From Diplodia intermedia (Eukaryota; Ascomycota; Dothideomycetes; Botryosphaeriales; Botryosphaeriaceae), in contig JAKEKT010000033.1 of NCBI GenBank assembly GCA_021495925.1, positions 1-64,000 of the forward strand: a stretch of 64,000 nt of DNA. Reading direction: 5' to 3'. The notes beneath the pieces are model-generated. The model was not told the origin of the DNA. It made no database searches and worked only from the letters and a program-made list of their open reading frames with translations. The first letter of the stretch is position 1, and each line of letters starts with the position of its first letter. Positions 60,061-64,000 of this stretch are shown here, one piece after another. Position numbers and translations under genes: made by a program.

Positions 60061-60374
60061 CCACGTGCTGGTGTCGGGGAGGGTCCAGGGAAAAAAAGTG
60101 CGGACGAAGTTCAGTCAGAGGAAAACGGCGGGCTGCGATTGGGCGAGTGACGCGGGCGGATTTGCGGCTCCCAAAAAGCTTAATTTCTCGACCACCAGAA
60201 AAGAATTCCCGCCGAGCGCCGATGCGCGTGAGCTCGTGAGCCGAAGTCGCGCTCCCACACATCACCACCGCCGACGCCCGCCAACACCATCGCCCACCGC
60301 CCGCCCCCGGCCCCGACCGCTCCCGGCCCGCCTCAATCGCTCCCCATCCCGGGCATTGACCCTCCGCTCCCGCC
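60061..60374. promoter_or_regulatory. Shared divergent promoter of TRM2 and uS5m
   Basis: The 314 bp between the two start codons must serve both genes. The region is GC-rich, with no TATA box, as is usual for housekeeping promoters. Both products have mitochondrial targeting sequences and act in translation, so joint control is plausible; this is inference from arrangement. Confidence 0.55.
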
Positions 60375-61780
60375 ATGAGCACCGTCGCCCGCCCCGCAAG
60401 ATGTCTCTTCGCACGAGCGTCCGCGGCCACCAGGTCCGCAACAACAGCCGCCAATGCCACCTCCGCAGATAGCAGCATCTTCCTCCGCCGCCAATTTCAC
60501 GCCTCGCCCGCCCACAGCAAGCGGCGAAAGCCGCACTATCCGTCCATCAAACTCGAAGACATGAAGCGGCTGCAGGAAGTCGCCCAGTCCACATTCCCGT
60601 CCTTTAGCGAAAAGGACAAGGAGGTGCTGGCGGCCAAGTACTCGCCGGAGCAGATGGCGGCCATCGAGGCGGGCGAGCAGGCGCTGGACCCGCGCGACCT
60701 GCTGGTGTCGGGCTGGAACAACCCCAACAACAACCGCGAATGGGACCCGATGGCGCTCAAGTACGACGTCGACGACCTGCGCCGGCTGCAGCCCCTGCTG
60801 GACAAGCCGCAGCGCGCCGAGCTCGACCCCTACGCCGACTACGGCCTGCGCCCGCGCACCGAGGACGAGATGGCCGGCCTGCTCGCCACCTTCTACATCG
60901 ACGAGGGCAAGCGCATCGAGGCGCTCGGCCTGCAGCCCGGCTCCAAGGCCGAGAAGGACGAGGAGGACCGGGGCCGCGTGCGCTACCTCCAGTTCCTGGA
61001 CAACCCGCGCACCTTCATCCACGCCAACAGCGAGGAGGGCTACCGCGCCATCGAGGATGAGGGCTTCTCCCTGCTGGCGCCCGAGGTTCCCAAGATCGAC
61101 GAGCTCTCGCCGCGGCTCAGCAACAGCGGCGGCGGCGAGAACGACGAGGACAGGACCACCCTCCGCCTGATGCAGCAGACGGGCCTGTCCAAGTTGGACA
61201 TCCGCCACATGCGCGTCAAGACGCTCGTCTACCGCCGCGTCGTCAACCAGACGCGCCTCGGCAAGGTCGCGTCCATGTACTACCTCACCATCGCCGGCGA
61301 CGGCAACGGCATGCTCGGCATCGGCGAGGGCAAGAGCACCGAGCCCGAGGACGCCCGTCGCCAGTCCATCCTCAAGGCCCTGCGCAGCATGAAGCCCGTC
61401 GTGCGCTACGAGAACCGCACCATCTACGGCGACGTCGACGGCAAGTCGGGCGCCACCACCCTGAAGCTCAGCGCCAGGCCGCCAGGTAAGGGGTTCCTTC
61501 TTTCTCTTTTTCCCGGGTCCGACGTGTATATATAACTGACTTTTGTGATTTCTTGCCAGGCTTCGGTCTCCGCTGCCAGTTTTTGATCTTCGAAATGGCC
61601 CGCGCCGCCGGCATCCACGACCTCTCCGCCCGCGTCACTCGCTCCCGCAACAAGATGAACACGGTCAAGGCTACGATGGAGGCTTTGCTGTCCCAGAAGT
61701 TGCCCGAGGACATCGCCCGCGCGCGGGGCAGGAAGTTGGTCGACGTGCGGAAGGTGTACTACGGCGGAAGCGTGTATTAA
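60375..61780 (+). CDS. MRPS5: Mitochondrial small-subunit ribosomal protein uS5m
   Basis: Component of the mitochondrial 37S ribosomal subunit. Two exons (60,375-61,485 and 61,560-61,780) join in frame to 443 residues; the 74-bp intron is GT-AG. The N-terminus is Arg/Ala/Ser-rich with FARASAATRS and RRQFHASPAHS, a mitochondrial presequence. The middle is a fungal-specific extension. The S5 RNA-binding domain starts around RVVNQTRLGKVASMYYLTIA and continues with GDGNGMLGIGEGKS. The C-terminal S5 domain lies across the intron (GFGLRCQFLIFEMARAAGI, then DLSARVTRSRNKMN and LPEDIARARGRKLVDVRKVY). It is divergent from TRM2. The length exceeds bacterial S5 because of the extension, as in yeast. Confidence 0.95.
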
Positions 61781-63756
61781 AAGACCATTTGTTTGTTCTT
61801 TTTTTCTTCGGGTTAGAAAGCGGGGGGCAAAGATGCTAGAGGGGAGCAGCTCGGGATTGAATGAATGAAGGGGGTATGGAGCGCAGAGGGTCTGGTATGA
61901 AGAGAGGGATCTCTTGATGGCGATTCATGATGGTGGTGGTGGGGCTACTCTGCCCAGAGGACGGGCATATTGACCGAAAACAGCCAATTGGGCGTGTAAA
62001 TCATGGAACAAGAAAACAAGAGATATAACGGGCATACGTGTGGGGGAAAATGTCACGGGGAAAGGGATGACGGCTGTGGATATATTGACCATGTATCTTC
62101 TGTACTACTATATGAGCGAACGCCTTTCCATCCAACTAGCCGGATCACTTCCAAACGGCTTTGCTGCCACACAGTGGAATGGCTCGCGACCAACCCCACT
62201 CCTCTGGGGGCGATCATACACCACGCTTCCCGCATCACCTGCCTGGACTTGGTGGGACGACCCCCCCTCTTTCGGTGTCCAGCTCGTTCTGGGCGAAGCC
62301 AGCAACGGAATGAGAATGATGAGTAGCAGGATCGTTTGTTCATGCCGTCATTCACCATCAATGAGAGAAATTGGTGGGGATCTCCATCACGTTTGGAGTG
62401 CATCACGGATCGCGAGATACCAATTGAAAGTGTTGGTTCTTTGCAAGTTTCGCACAGCGGTAGAGAGAGAGAGAGGCGGCGAAGTGACTCTGAATCCATA
62501 GTCTTGTAACAGTGAGATATTCTCGTGGAATTCGTAGGACAAAGCCTGTTCTTGAAAATGTGTCGGAGAAAAGATATGGAGAAAAGGTTGGTGAGGGTTT
62601 GCTTTTATACCACGGACGTGGGCAAATTTTCTGGTGATGCTGGGCACGCGCGCACGTCTTGTGGCCGTTCCTTCTTTCTTTCTTTTCGTTGGTTCATACA
62701 CGTGCTTTTGCTTTGTCCGCTCCAAGGTGACGATTGGGGATCGATGTCGCAAGGAATGGTGGGTAGAGCATGGATATATTAACGCGTATATTCTGCACGA
62801 GTAAACAGCTTTCTATCCAAAGACCGAGTTCTTGTTAGTGGTTCTATTCCTTCATAGCTAACAAGATGTCACTGTTGTGCTCCCAACAATGAACGCTTGC
62901 GACAATTCCCGCGTCGACTCCGCTCTAACGGAAAAGATGTGCTGGTATGACGAGCAGCAGCACTAATCAATCGTGCAGCAGCTCAATCATCAGACACCAT
63001 GATGATCCTCATCAACGTCAAACGCTGACCATCACTCGATGCCAACGAGGCAGCTACTGGTTCATGGCACACGGCGTACAATGACCGAGGGAGTCGTCCA
63101 AGTTCCATTCGGTTACGATAAAGTAGACGAAAGTGCATGGTTGACACCGTGGAATTACGTTGATCAGCTACACAAGCTTGTTTCTCGGAGGGAGTAGAGG
63201 CACGGCGTTGGAGGTGCTTTTATACTGGGGACGGTAGGGCCAGGGCCCGTCGTAGCCGAGCATGCCCCATGGTCGATTCTTCTGCGTCTCTTACACGTGC
63301 TTTATTTCATACGTGATTACCAAAGTCTCCTAGGCCGCCACGAATCACACAGAAAGACCATGGAGCTTACTGGTAGTTACGGCAGCGTAGGGTCCCTAAA
63401 GGGTGCGGCGAAGCCTGTGCCCACTCACTTACAGTCCTGATAGAATTTAGAACCAGAGAATCACAGAGCTGAACGAGCTGTGGCTGTCTCGGCAGTGATT
63501 TGCAGCCCACACAAAAACCAGAAGATACACGGAGAAGATTTTTTGATATAGGTGTCATTGATTATTAGAGTGGAAAGAAGTGAGCAAACTCCCGTCGCTA
63601 TCTAGGGTTTACGGGAGGGTCCACAAACCAGTCCCTATGCAGCCAGGACGCAGTACCGTAATTCGTGAAAAAAGAGGTCCATCTAGGTTCCGCTCTCGAA
63701 AACAGAAACGCCAGTAAGCAAGAATCTATAGGGAAGCCAGCCAGCGAGGGTGACGA
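61781..63756. other. Intergenic, no gene seen
   Basis: About 2 kb without a recognisable gene. Short TTTTATAC or TATATT motifs occur near 62,604, 62,772 and 63,219 on either strand. A GATGATCCTCATCAACG segment near 63,000-63,020 recalls the GAT/ATC-rich motifs of the degenerate units on the left, but similarity is weak. A GAGAGAGAGAG run lies at about 62,464-62,473. Confidence 0.45.
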
Positions 63757-63995
63757 CTACCTCTTGCGCTTATAACGGAGGCAGCGACCACCTTGTGCGA
63801 CAATACCGGGACCGACGCTGCGAGACATGGTGCATGTGGGCCTGTCCTCGTCGGAATGCATGGACGCCAAAGCCTTAATCCCGCATCAGTGCCTGATACT
63901 CTGGATGTAAGATTCGAACAGCCTAGACTTACAAAGGAATCGGTATTGTGAGCAAAGTAGAAGTAGACACCGTCACGGGTCTTCTTGACGCTCAT
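63757..63995 (-). CDS. Possible 59-residue two-exon gene
   Basis: Not recognised. Exon 1 (63,933-63,995) encodes MSVKKTRDGVYFYFAHNTDS plus F and ends at a consensus donor GTAAGT. After a 59-bp intron with a CTGATG branch-like sequence 13 bp before the acceptor AAG, exon 2 (63,757-63,873) continues in frame with ALASMHSDED and ends VAQGGRCLRYKRKR before a TAG. Intron size, donor, branch site and frame all agree, which supports a real gene. The intron can also be read through as an 89-residue open frame. The window ends five bases upstream of the ATG, so upstream exons cannot be excluded. Confidence 0.4.
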
Positions 63996-64000
63996 TGCTC

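Overview
The window reads as a chromosomal piece of a filamentous ascomycete (Pezizomycotina). Three things point there: short GT-AG introns of about 48-92 bp, fungal gene families, and a 33-kb AT-rich block carrying the signature of repeat-induced point mutation (RIP): CpA and TpG almost absent, TpA in excess, CpG retained, and no long open frame. The species cannot be named from the sequence.

Layout. Positions 1-210 are an un-mutated edge. From about 211 to 33,560 lies a RIP-destroyed nest of retroelements. It holds three copies of one Tad/I-like LINE (a 5'-truncated minus copy at about 783-3,640, a full plus copy at about 14,190-20,704, a full minus copy at about 24,505-31,015), a minus-strand Ty3/Gypsy element (about 6,600-12,650) and a plus-strand Ty3/Gypsy element with a chromodomain relic (about 20,705-24,504). 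The two full LINEs face each other as inverted arms around the second Gypsy. After a sharp boundary near 33,560, normal-composition DNA starts with a beheaded gene tail (33,980-34,468). Then come gene-poor kilobases holding a decayed array of related units, and the genes.

Genes: a secreted GH35 beta-galactosidase (seven exons, minus); the TFIIH subunit TFB4 (three exons, minus); a same-strand cluster of five small secreted-protein genes (47,436-52,684); a seven-exon GMC oxidoreductase (plus); tRNA m5U methyltransferase TRM2 (minus), divergent from the mitochondrial ribosomal protein uS5m gene (plus); and a possible 59-residue two-exon gene at the right edge (minus). Splice joins for the multi-exon genes were derived by hand and keep the frame throughout.

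The most interesting accessory feature is the five-gene cluster. The five proteins share a related signal peptide but have unrelated mature parts. Four carry a Lys-Arg (kexin-type) site and three carry internal repeats, including repeated CX4C mini-loops and an 81-bp tandem duplication. This fits a locally duplicated family of secreted propeptides with a conserved leader and fast-diverging cargo. What the peptides do is unknown, and a link to the neighbouring GMC oxidoreductase is only a guess.
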